Shown one piece after another: positions 1-6,078 of a stretch of 15,057 bases of DNA; the stretch's first letter is position 1; each line of letters opens with the position of its first letter. Made by a program: the position numbers and the translations under genes. The stretch is from Gammaproteobacteria bacterium (GTDB lineage Bacteria; Pseudomonadota; Gammaproteobacteria; Xanthomonadales; Xanthomonadaceae), in NCBI GenBank assembly GCA_026398715.1, contig JAPLSI010000268.1:1-15057 (forward strand), in the 5' to 3' direction. The notes beneath the pieces were generated by a model that made no database searches, was not told the origin of the DNA, and saw only the letters and a program-made list of their open reading frames with translations.

Positions 1-206
1 CTGGCGACGACATGATGGAACTGCACGACCGCACGCCGCTGATGTTGTCGGGTGAGGTGCTGCACGCGTGGTTGCATGCGGCGGCCGACGAAGCCATGGC
101 GATCGCGATGAGCGCTCCCTTGCCAGCCCTGGCCTGGCATCCGGTCAGCCGCGCGGTGGGTAACCCGCGCAGCAACGGGCCGCAATTGATCCAGCCGATC
201 GCCTGA
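1..206 (+). CDS. yedK: SRAP/YedK-family abasic-site protein, C-terminal fragment
   Basis: This is the 3' end of a gene cut off by the left window edge. The frame is already open at base 3 and ends with TGA at 204-206, so the ATGs near base 12 are internal. The fragment carries the HDRTP motif, which in SRAP proteins (E. coli YedK, human HMCES) contains the active-site histidine. It also carries the characteristic C-terminal run with HPVSRAVGNPRSNGP followed by an I-Q-P tail. Family members crosslink covalently to abasic sites in single-stranded DNA through an N-terminal cysteine; that half lies outside the window. Its stop codon directly abuts the stop of the kinase gene on the other strand, with no spacer. 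The family call is fairly firm from the motifs, but completeness of the gene cannot be judged. Confidence 0.82.
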   Translation, partial: GDDMMELHDRTPLMLSGEVLHAWLHAAADEAMAIAMSAPLPALAWHPVSRAVGNPRSNGPQLIQPIA

Positions 207-2741
207 TTACTCGGGCAGCTTCACGTCGAACTTCACGGCTGCCAGTTGCTCGGGCGACTTGCCAAGCTTGCGCAGTACCTGCGCCCAGCGCGGATCCTTG
301 CGCATGCCGGTGAACGCCGGTTCGAAGGCGATGTCCGACAGGCCGGTGTCCTTGTAGGCAATGGCCTTGTCGAGCCACTGGAAGGCCAGGTCGTTCTCGC
401 CGCGGAAGCCATGCACGTAGGCGATGTTGTAGGCCGAGTCGTTGGCGTGTTCCGCAGTCAGCTTGGCGAGGGCCGCATCCGATTCCGCCTTCTTGCCCAG
501 TGCGTGGTAGGCCATCGGCAAGCCGATCAGGCGCCAGACTTCGGACGGTTCCTTCTGGAATGACGCCAGCGCCGACTGGTTCTGGCCGCGCAGCAGATAG
601 GCGGTGCCGATGTTGTACCAGGCGCCGATGAAGTCGGGGCTCAGTGCAAGCGTCGTCTGCCAGCTTGCGATCGCTTCGTCTTCGCGACCCGAATAAAGGT
701 AGTCGACGCCCAGGTTGTAGTGCGCGCGCGCATTCACCGGATCGCGCGCGATAACCAGTTGGTCGAAGGCGGTCGCCTGGTCCACGCGGGCCAGGGCTTG
801 CGCAAGCCGCGCCGCATTGAGGATGACGCCCGTGTCGTCGGGCGCCAGCACCAGCGCGCGCTCCAGGTGGCTGGCCGCCAGCTGCAGGTCGCCGATGTGG
901 CTCATCGCGATATAGCCCATCTGCGCATGCGCGCGGGCGAAGTCGGGATCGATTTCCAGTGCCTTGTCCACCGCTTCGCGCGCGAGGCGGAAGCCTTCAT
1001 CCATCGGCCGCAGGCCGCTGTTGGCCTGGTTGGCATAGTTCGACGACAGCCCGACCCAGGCGGGCGCATAAGCGGGATCGATGTCGAGCGCTTGTCGGTA
1101 GAGCGTTACCGCATTTTCCAGGCCCTGCGCATCGCCGCGGCGTCCGGCCTGGCGCGCCTTCAGGAACAGGGCATAGGCCTGGGCATCGGTCTTCTGCGTA
1201 TGCGGTGGTTCGCCCATCAGCTTGATCTTCAGCTGGCCGACCACCGCGGCGGCGATTTCATCCTGCACGGCGAACACGTCGGCGTCGTCGCGGTCGTAGG
1301 TTTCCGACCACACCTGCGCGCTGTCCTGCGCGCGGATCAGTTGCGCGCTGATGCGCAGCCGATTGCCGGAGCGCCGCACCGAACCTTGCAGCACATGGTC
1401 GACGTCCAGCGCCTTGGCGATGGTCGCCACGTCCACCGCCTTGTCCTTGAACGAGAACGAAGACGTGCGCGCGATCACGCGCAGGCGCGGCACTTTGGTC
1501 AGCAGGTTGAGCAGTTCTTCGGCCAGTCCGTCGGACATGTAGGCCTGGTCTTTTTCCTGGCTGAGGTCGGCGAACGGAAGCACCGCGATCGAACGCGCGG
1601 ACGTGGTGTCGCCTGCTAGCGCGGCGGAGTCCGCAGGCACGCTGGCCGGCGCCGTCGTCGAATCCGCGGACTCGGCAGGGGCCGTCGCACTGCGATCCCG
1701 ATACAGCAGCCCGCCCACCGCCAGGGCAAGCGCCGCGACGACCACGGCCATCACCACCACGCGGAAGCGCGACCCCTTCAGCACGGGCAGGTTGGGCTGG
1801 GACAGCTCGCGCGGGGTGTCGAGCAAGCGGGTCTGGCTGGTGGACAGCGTCTGTTGCACGCCCGTCGTCGGGAAGCCCAACTGGTGCAGCCGCTCGGTAG
1901 GACTGACCTGGGCGGCGCCCGGCGGCGCGCGCAGCAGTTCCGGCGCGCGCAGCAGGTGGCGACCCACGTCCACCAACATCGCCGCCAGGTTCGAGTAACG
2001 CGCGGCAGGCTGCTTGGCCAGCATGCGGTCGATCACCGGCTGCAGCGCCGACAGTGACGCCGGCAAGCTGGGAATCGGCCGCGCCAGGTGGGCGACGAGC
2101 AGGTCGGAGGTGTTGTCGGCTTTGTAGGGCAGGTCGCCGGTGAGCATCTGGAACCACATCGCGCCGAGGCTGTACTGGTCGGCGCGGCCGTCGATGGGGT
2201 CGCCGGAAATCTGCTCGGGCGACATGTAGCTGGGCGTACCGACCGCGAGTCCGGCTTGCGTCATGCGTTGCGATTCGGGATCGATCAGGCGCGCGATGCC
2301 GAAGTCAGTGAGTACGGGTGTCTCCGGATCGCGGAACAGCACGTTGTCGGGCTTGATGTCGCGATGCACGATGCCGCGCGCATGCGCCGCATCGAGTGCG
2401 GAACCCAACTGGGCGAGGATGGACAGGCTTTGCTGCACGCTCAATCCAACCGCCAGGCGATCGGCCAGGCTGCCGTCCTCGAGGTATTCCATGCTGATGA
2501 AATCGCCCTGCGACGACGCTACCACGTCGTAGACGGTGACGATATTGCGATGCCGCAGACCGGCCAGCGTATGCGCTTCGTTGATGAAGCGTTGTGCAAG
2601 TTCGGAATAGCCCGGCACGTTTCGGTCGAGCAGTTTCAGCGCCACGGGCCGCTTCAGCGACTTCTGCGTCGCCAGATAGACAACCGCCATTCCTCCGCGC
2701 CCGAGCTCTCGAATGAACTCGTATCCCGGAACGTCCTGCAT
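207..2741 (-). CDS. Transmembrane Ser/Thr protein kinase with TolB-like and TPR domains
   Basis: An 844-residue PknB-type (Hanks-type) kinase. Residues about 7-265 are the kinase domain: glycine loop GRGGMAVVY (14-22), lysine K36 in VALK, helix-C glutamate E55, catalytic HRDIKPDN (126-133), DFG (146-148) and MSPEQ (173-177). All catalytic residues are present, so it should be active. A juxtamembrane linker leads to one hydrophobic segment at about 327-347. After an Ala/Ser/Thr-rich spacer comes a TolB/adenylate-cyclase-associated type domain (about 384-510, with IAVLPFADLS and SDGLAEEL). TPR-like helical repeats follow to the end. With the kinase in the cytoplasm, the C-terminal half would be periplasmic and could sense ligands or partners; that is inference. 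The start at 2741 was chosen because GGGGAG lies 6 bases upstream and the kinase fold begins at once. The frame stays open further upstream only by accident. Substrates cannot be predicted. Confidence 0.9.
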   Translation of the reverse strand: MQDVPGYEFIRELGRGGMAVVYLATQKSLKRPVALKLLDRNVPGYSELAQRFINEAHTLAGLRHRNIVTVYDVVASSQGDFISMEYLEDGSLADRLAVGLSVQQSLSILAQLGSALDAAHARGIVHRDIKPDNVLFRDPETPVLTDFGIARLIDPESQRMTQAGLAVGTPSYMSPEQISGDPIDGRADQYSLGAMWFQMLTGDLPYKADNTSDLLVAHLARPIPSLPASLSALQPVIDRMLAKQPAARYSNLAAMLVDVGRHLLRAPELLRAPPGAAQVSPTERLHQLGFPTTGVQQTLSTSQTRLLDTPRELSQPNLPVLKGSRFRVVVMAVVVAALALAVGGLLYRDRSATAPAESADSTTAPASVPADSAALAGDTTSARSIAVLPFADLSQEKDQAYMSDGLAEELLNLLTKVPRLRVIARTSSFSFKDKAVDVATIAKALDVDHVLQGSVRRSGNRLRISAQLIRAQDSAQVWSETYDRDDADVFAVQDEIAAAVVGQLKIKLMGEPPHTQKTDAQAYALFLKARQAGRRGDAQGLENAVTLYRQALDIDPAYAPAWVGLSSNYANQANSGLRPMDEGFRLAREAVDKALEIDPDFARAHAQMGYIAMSHIGDLQLAASHLERALVLAPDDTGVILNAARLAQALARVDQATAFDQLVIARDPVNARAHYNLGVDYLYSGREDEAIASWQTTLALSPDFIGAWYNIGTAYLLRGQNQSALASFQKEPSEVWRLIGLPMAYHALGKKAESDAALAKLTAEHANDSAYNIAYVHGFRGENDLAFQWLDKAIAYKDTGLSDIAFEPAFTGMRKDPRWAQVLRKLGKSPEQLAAVKFDVKLPE

Positions 2742-2930
2742 CGCATGCTCCCCACGGCGCTGATGCCGAGCCTGCAGATGAGAGTGTACCAGTCCAGCCC
2801 GGAAGCCTTCATCCGTATGGTTCTCAGGCTCTTTCAAGCGGCAGTTCGCGGCTTGTGCGAGTATTTGTCGCCCGGGCCGCCCAGCGCTGCCTGTTCCCTG
2901 GCTGGAAGCAACGCCGCTTAGGAGCTCAAG
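2742..2930. other. Divergent intergenic region between kinase and repeat protein
   Basis: These 189 bases separate the start codons of two divergently transcribed genes and must hold both promoters if each is transcribed independently. I see good ribosome-binding sites at both ends: GGGGAG at 2753-2748 for the kinase and AGGAG at 2920-2924 for the repeat protein. A TACACT element on the minus strand (2788-2783) could be a -10 box for the kinase, but no acceptable -35 box sits at the right distance. I found no strong palindrome and assign no operator. Confidence 0.4.
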
Positions 2931-3593
2931 ATGAAAGCCACACCGATGATCATTGCCCTCGCCCTGCTCGGGGCGATCCCCCTGCAAGTGCAGGCACAGG
3001 AAGCACCGGCGCCCGCCCCGGCGCCAGCGCCAGCACCAGCACCCACTCCCACCGACGATGTCGGCAACACCGGCACCGGAACGGGAACGGACTCGGTCGG
3101 CAACACCGGCACCGGCACCGGGACGGACTCGGTCGGCAATACCGGCACCGGAACGGGAACGGACTCGGTCGGCAATACCGGCACCGGCACCGGCACGGAC
3201 TCGGTCGGCAATACGGGTACCGGCACCGGCACCGACTCGGTCGGCAACACCGGCACGGGCACCGGCACCGAAGCCATGGTCATGACCTCCGCACCGCCGG
3301 CTGTCAGCCTGTCGGCCCAGTACAGCTCGATGAATTCGGGCAACTCCCAGCCGATCACGCTGTCTGCCGTCGTGGGCGCGCAAACCGCCGAAGTGACCTC
3401 CGGTACCGCAACCATTGCCCTGTCCTCGTCCAATGCTGCCTGCAAGGTGCCGGCGTCGGTGGACCTGGCATGGAATTCGAAGGACGGCGGCATGACGACC
3501 TTCCAGGTCACCTGCAGCAAGATTTCGGGCAAGGCGCAAACCGTCACGATCACCGGTGGCGGCGCGAGCACCAGCTTCACGCTCAAGCCCTGA
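2931..3593 (+). CDS. Secreted protein with six 12-residue Gly/Thr repeats
   Basis: A 220-residue protein of unknown function. Residues 1-23 form a typical Sec signal peptide: basic start, hydrophobic core ALALLGAIPL, likely cleavage after VQAQ or nearby. Residues 25-40 are an Ala-Pro alternation that would act as a stiff linker. Residues 42-113 are six tandem copies of D-(S/D)-V-G-N-T-G-T-G-T-G-T. Residues 120-220 form a Ser/Thr/Val-rich, probably beta-sandwich (Ig-like) domain with two cysteines, C171 and C195, that may form a disulfide. AGGAG at 2920-2924 fixes the start. It is divergent from the kinase gene, so co-regulation is possible but unproven. The repeats do not match the RTX calcium-binding nonapeptide. 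I do not recognise a named family; a surface or extracellular role is inferred from the signal peptide and repeat architecture. Confidence 0.8.
   Translation: MKATPMIIALALLGAIPLQVQAQEAPAPAPAPAPAPAPTPTDDVGNTGTGTGTDSVGNTGTGTGTDSVGNTGTGTGTDSVGNTGTGTGTDSVGNTGTGTGTDSVGNTGTGTGTEAMVMTSAPPAVSLSAQYSSMNSGNSQPITLSAVVGAQTAEVTSGTATIALSSSNAACKVPASVDLAWNSKDGGMTTFQVTCSKISGKAQTVTITGGGASTSFTLKP
3054..3269 (+). repeat. Six tandem 36-bp coding repeats
   Basis: Six in-frame 36-base units encode identical 12-residue blocks, except that the first begins D-D instead of D-S. The units differ from each other only at synonymous third positions, for example aac/aat for Asn and gga/ggc/ggg for Gly. Units 1 and 3 are nearly the same at the DNA level, and units 2 and 4 are similar, which suggests that a 72-base pair of units was once duplicated. 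Because the unit length is divisible by three and lacks stops in other frames, long spurious open frames appear over it on both strands. Confidence 0.95.
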
Positions 3594-3613
3594 GGCAGGG
3601 CGAATCGGGTGAA

Positions 3614-3643
3614 GGGCGTCGGCGCGGGTTCGCGCCGACGCCC
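3614..3643 (+). terminator. Perfect 13-bp hairpin downstream of repeat protein
   Basis: GGGCGTCGGCGCG (3614-3626) and CGCGCCGACGCCC (3631-3643) pair perfectly around a GGTT loop, 20 bases after the stop of the repeat-protein gene and 34 bases before the arginase start. It is very GC-rich, as terminator stems are, but the following sequence (GGTCTGCTAACCTT) is not a clean T-tract. It may be a weak intrinsic terminator or an mRNA-stabilising 3' stem. Confidence 0.6.
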
Positions 3644-3677
3644 GGTCTGCTAACCTTCGGCTCCCCGGAGAGACTGC

Positions 3678-4607
3678 ATGACCCCACAGCAAAGACCCCA
3701 CACGATCGCGCTCATCGGCGCACCCACGGACATCGGCGCGGGCCATCGCGGCGCCTCCATGGGTCCCGAGGCACTGCGTGTCGCCGGCCTGGCGCAGGCG
3801 CTGCGCGATCGCGGGCTGAAGGTGCACGACAAGGGCAACCTGGTCGGCCCGATGAACCCATGGCTTCCGCCCGTGGACGGCTACCGGCACATCAATGAAG
3901 TGGTGGCCTGGAATCTTTCCGTAATGGACGCGGTTTACGCCAGCCTGCAGGCCGGCGAATTGCCGATCCTGCTCGGCGGCGACCATTGCCTGGGCGTGGG
4001 ATCCATCACTGCGGTCGCGCGCCATTGCCGCGAGCGCGGCAAAAAGCTGCGCGTGCTCTGGCTGGACGCGCACGCCGACTTCAACACGCATGAAGTCACG
4101 CCGTCGGGCAACGTGCATGGCATGCCCGTTGCCTGCCTGTGCGGCGTGGGCCCGAAGGCGCTGACCGAACTGGGCGGACCGGCGCCGGCCATGGCGGCGG
4201 CCGATATCCGGCAGATCGGCATCCGGTCGGTGGACGCGGGCGAGAAGCGCCTGGTCAAGGAGCACGGGCTCGACATCTACGACATGCGCTACATCGACGA
4301 GATCGGCATGAAGCGCGCCATGGAAGAAGCGCTCGAGGGCATCGATGGCGACACCCACGTGCACGTGAGTTTCGATGTGGATTTCCTCGATCCGGCCATC
4401 GCGCCGGGCGTTGGCACCACCGTGCCGGGCGGCCCGAACTATCGCGAGGCGCAGTTGGTGATGGAAATGATCGCCGACGCAGGCAGCCTGGGGTCGGTGG
4501 ACATCGTCGAACTCAACCCCGCCTTCGACGAGCACAACAAGACCGCCATCCTGGCCGTGGACCTGGTGGAAAGTCTGTTCGGCAAGTCCACCCTGATGCG
4601 CGACTGA
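3678..4607 (+). CDS. rocF: Arginase (ureohydrolase family)
   Basis: A 309-residue enzyme, the usual length for arginases, predicted to hydrolyse L-arginine to L-ornithine and urea in the cytoplasm with a binuclear manganese centre. All metal ligands can be placed: H103 in GGDHC, D130/H132/D134 in DAHADFNT, and D233/D235 in SFDVDFLDP. The SGNVHGMP stretch (143-150) matches the substrate-binding loop of true arginases rather than agmatinases, and E278 (VELNP) matches the conserved C-terminal glutamate. A GGAG at 3667-3670 supports the ATG at 3678. One small departure is cysteine after the first ligand histidine, where most arginases have serine (GGDHS). No other arginine-catabolism gene (ornithine aminotransferase, urease) is nearby, so its pathway partner is elsewhere. 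Formiminoglutamase or agmatinase is a less likely alternative. Confidence 0.9.
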   Translation: MTPQQRPHTIALIGAPTDIGAGHRGASMGPEALRVAGLAQALRDRGLKVHDKGNLVGPMNPWLPPVDGYRHINEVVAWNLSVMDAVYASLQAGELPILLGGDHCLGVGSITAVARHCRERGKKLRVLWLDAHADFNTHEVTPSGNVHGMPVACLCGVGPKALTELGGPAPAMAAADIRQIGIRSVDAGEKRLVKEHGLDIYDMRYIDEIGMKRAMEEALEGIDGDTHVHVSFDVDFLDPAIAPGVGTTVPGGPNYREAQLVMEMIADAGSLGSVDIVELNPAFDEHNKTAILAVDLVESLFGKSTLMRD

Positions 4608-4728
4608 GTCGAAACCTGAACGAGACCCGGCCGGCCACCCGTCGGGCCATGCCGCATTCATGCAAATGCACGTACAGTTGGCGTGCACCAACACTCACCC
4701 AGCCGTACCCAACCATTTGGAGGTCAAC

Positions 4729-4866
4729 ATGAAGCGTTTCGTATTCAGTTTGCTCTTGCTCAGCTTCAGCGCCGCCTTCGTCACCGCTTGCCACACTGTG
4801 GAAGGCGTCGGCAAGGACGTGAAGGAAGTGGGCGAGGAAGTTGAAGAGACCGCAAAGGGCGAGTAA
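4729..4866 (+). CDS. Entericidin-like small lipoprotein, copy 1
   Basis: A 45-residue protein. A lipoprotein signal peptide with core VFSLLLLSFSAAF ends in a VTAC lipobox, so C21 should be lipidated. The mature part begins CHTVEGVGKD and continues with a short charged, amphipathic tail rich in Lys, Glu and Val, as in the entericidin A/B family (EcnA/EcnB antidote-toxin lipoproteins, linked to stationary-phase lysis in enterics). The start at 4729 is chosen because GGAGG (4719-4723) sits just upstream; an in-frame ATG at 4660 would add 23 residues that break the signal peptide. It is followed by a strong terminator, so it is transcribed separately from copy 2. Whether it works as toxin, antidote or neither cannot be read from the sequence. 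Confidence 0.85.
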   Translation: MKRFVFSLLLLSFSAAFVTACHTVEGVGKDVKEVGEEVEETAKGE

Positions 4867-4894
4867 TCCCCGACGCGGCTTGTCGAATTCCACC

Positions 4895-4922
4895 AACAGG
4901 CCGGGCTCTTGCCCGGCCTGTT
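4895..4922 (+). terminator. Intrinsic terminator after entericidin copy 1
   Basis: AACAGGCCGGGC (4895-4906) and GCCCGGCCTGTT (4911-4922) form a perfect 12-bp stem with a TCTT loop, 28 bases after the stop codon. It is followed by CGTTTGTG, a short T-containing stretch. This is a convincing rho-independent terminator for copy 1, and its position means copy 2 needs its own promoter. Confidence 0.85.
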
Positions 4923-4937
4923 CGTTTGTGGGTGTCC

Positions 4938-4977
4938 GAAACTGAACTTGCGGCCGTTCAGTTTCCGTGGCTAGACT
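4938..4977 (+). promoter_or_regulatory. Candidate promoter with 10-bp palindrome upstream of entericidin copy 2
   Basis: GAAACTGAAC (4938-4947) and GTTCAGTTTC (4956-4965) are perfect inverted repeats with an 8-base spacer. The spacer contains TTGCGG (4948-4953), a plausible -35 box, and TAGACT (4972-4977) follows 18 bases later as a -10 box. The predicted transcript would start about 4984, leaving roughly a 20-base leader with GGAG before the ATG at 5004. A dyad centred on the -35 box is the classical layout of a repressor operator. The regulator is unknown; the promoter boxes are moderate matches judged by eye. Confidence 0.5.
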
Positions 4978-5003
4978 ACGGGCACTTCCACCTGGAGCCC
5001 GCC

Positions 5004-5135
5004 ATGAGCCGCATTCGTCTCGCCCTGATCTCAGCGCTTGTCCTGTTGTCCCTGTCGGCTTGCCACACGGTGGAAGGCGTGGGCAAGGACATCAAGTCCG
5101 CCGGCGGGGCGATCGAGGACGCGGGCAACCGCTGA
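5004..5135 (+). CDS. Entericidin-like small lipoprotein, copy 2
   Basis: A 43-residue paralogue of the upstream gene. The signal peptide (core LALISALVLLSL) ends in a LSAC lipobox with C20 as the lipidated residue. The mature start CHTVEGVGKD is identical to copy 1. The tail then differs, with IKSAGGAIEDAGNR, less acidic and more glycine-rich, which is closer to the EcnB-type end. GGAG at 4993-4996 supports the start at 5004; an upstream in-frame ATG at 4926 would put 26 non-signal residues in front. It lies between a terminator and a convergent gene whose stop is only 24 bases away, so its mRNA probably runs into the antisense side of that gene. Entericidin family assignment is firm; toxin or antidote role is not. 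Confidence 0.85.
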   Translation: MSRIRLALISALVLLSLSACHTVEGVGKDIKSAGGAIEDAGNR

Positions 5136-5159
5136 GCCGTCGCAAGCGGCACGGATTAC

Positions 5160-5987
5160 TCAGTACGGATCGGGCACGAACCCGAGCGGGAACGGCTCCG
5201 GCTGCTGGCCGTAGCCGGGCGTGCGGATGATGCCGCGCGCCGCCAGCGCTTCGAACGAATCGTAGAACAAGGCGACCCGCTGGTTGGGTCGCGCACTGTC
5301 GCGTTCGAATTGTGTCTGCGCGACGGGGTCGTAACGACGCTGGCCATGGCCCGTGCCGATCTGCTGGGCCATCGCCGATGGCGCGCTGGCGCTGTCCTGG
5401 CGGCGCGCGCGGGACTCGTCGCGGCCGCCCGCGGCATCCGCCGAGGAACGCTCCGCCATCGCCTTGCCGGCTTCACCGATCATTGGCGCTGACGGCGGGT
5501 ACGGCATCGCCGGCCGGCGCCGCTCGCGGAAGGCGGCCACGCCGATCACGCCGACATTGTCGGGACGCCCGGTGCGCGCCGCATAACTGTCGGGCAGGTC
5601 GGTGAAATAGAACTCCGCGATGTCGGCGTAACTCTTGCGCCAGCCGCGAATTTCCACGCGCTGCCAGGGTTCAAGCACATAGCCCGCCTGCGACGCAGCG
5701 GCGGTCTGCCCGCTGATCGCGTTGACGCCATCCACCGACAGCACCGCGAGCACCCGTTCGCCGGACAGGTTCTGCATGGTCACCGCGAAACGATGGCCCG
5801 GCTGGCCGGCGATGTAGTCGCGGCCGCGGTGGCCGATCGGGCTGAGTCGTTCGCCCTGGTCCACGTCGACGATGGACACGTCCAGCAAGGCCTCATCGCG
5901 CGCGCAGGCGCTCAAGGGCAAGCACAGGGCCAGGATCAGGGCCACGGACTGTGGCAGTCCGGACAGGGCGGGCAGGCGGCGTTTCAT
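5160..5987 (-). CDS. Predicted lipoprotein of unknown function
   Basis: A 275-residue protein. A lipoprotein signal peptide (MKRRLPAL, then a hydrophobic core) ends with LSAC, giving C28 as the likely lipidated residue. Residues about 30-155 look like a beta-rich domain with the conserved-looking stretches WQRVEIRGWRKS (108-119) and DNVGVIGVAAF (143-153). Residues 160-205 are low-complexity, rich in Pro, Ala and Ser. The C-terminal part has GTGHGQRRYDPV (211-222), FERDS and FYDSFEALAARGII (241-254), a combination I associate with conserved proteobacterial hypothetical proteins without assigned function. GGAGA seven bases before the ATG at 5987 supports this start over the longer frame from 6026. 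It is divergent from trpS and convergent with entericidin copy 2. I do not assign an activity. Confidence 0.78.
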   Translation of the reverse strand: MKRRLPALSGLPQSVALILALCLPLSACARDEALLDVSIVDVDQGERLSPIGHRGRDYIAGQPGHRFAVTMQNLSGERVLAVLSVDGVNAISGQTAAASQAGYVLEPWQRVEIRGWRKSYADIAEFYFTDLPDSYAARTGRPDNVGVIGVAAFRERRRPAMPYPPSAPMIGEAGKAMAERSSADAAGGRDESRARRQDSASAPSAMAQQIGTGHGQRRYDPVAQTQFERDSARPNQRVALFYDSFEALAARGIIRTPGYGQQPEPFPLGFVPDPY

Positions 5988-6078
5988 GGCGAGTCTCCGT
6001 GTTGGGTAGTGGGAAAAACGCATCACCCAGCCAAATGGGGTTAACCGCTAAACTAGGCCGGTCAGTCTCGGGTCGAAC

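Noticed and set aside
2783..2811. Possible minus-strand promoter (TACACT -10) for the kinase
   Set aside because: The hexamer at the expected -35 distance (TGAAGG) is a poor match, so this is not listed as a promoter.
3054..3269. Tandem repeats as a possible CRISPR or RTX calcium-binding array
   Set aside because: There are no unique spacers, the repeats are in-frame coding units, and the unit lacks the GGxGxDxUx pattern of RTX repeats.
2918..3586. Antisense frame with a regular Pro-Val repeat over the secreted repeat gene
   Set aside because: It is the mirror of the 36-base coding repeats. It has no signal peptide or recognisable domain, while the plus-strand frame has a signal peptide and AGGAG.
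4678..4691. Short imperfect dyad TTGGCGTGCACCAA in the leader of entericidin copy 1
   Set aside because: The arms are only four bases around a GTGCAC core, which is too short to separate from chance in GC-rich DNA.
2742..4694. A minus-strand frame continuous with the kinase, extending it to nearly 1500 residues
   Set aside because: It runs antisense through the repeat protein and the arginase, and its translation there is low-complexity Arg/Gly/Ala-rich sequence. The kinase fold starts at 2741 behind a good ribosome-binding site. The frame is open because of high GC and the 36-base repeats.
4660..4728. Upstream ATG extending entericidin copy 1 by 23 residues
   Set aside because: The extension would put a polar stretch in front of the lipoprotein signal, and GGAGG is placed for the ATG at 4729.
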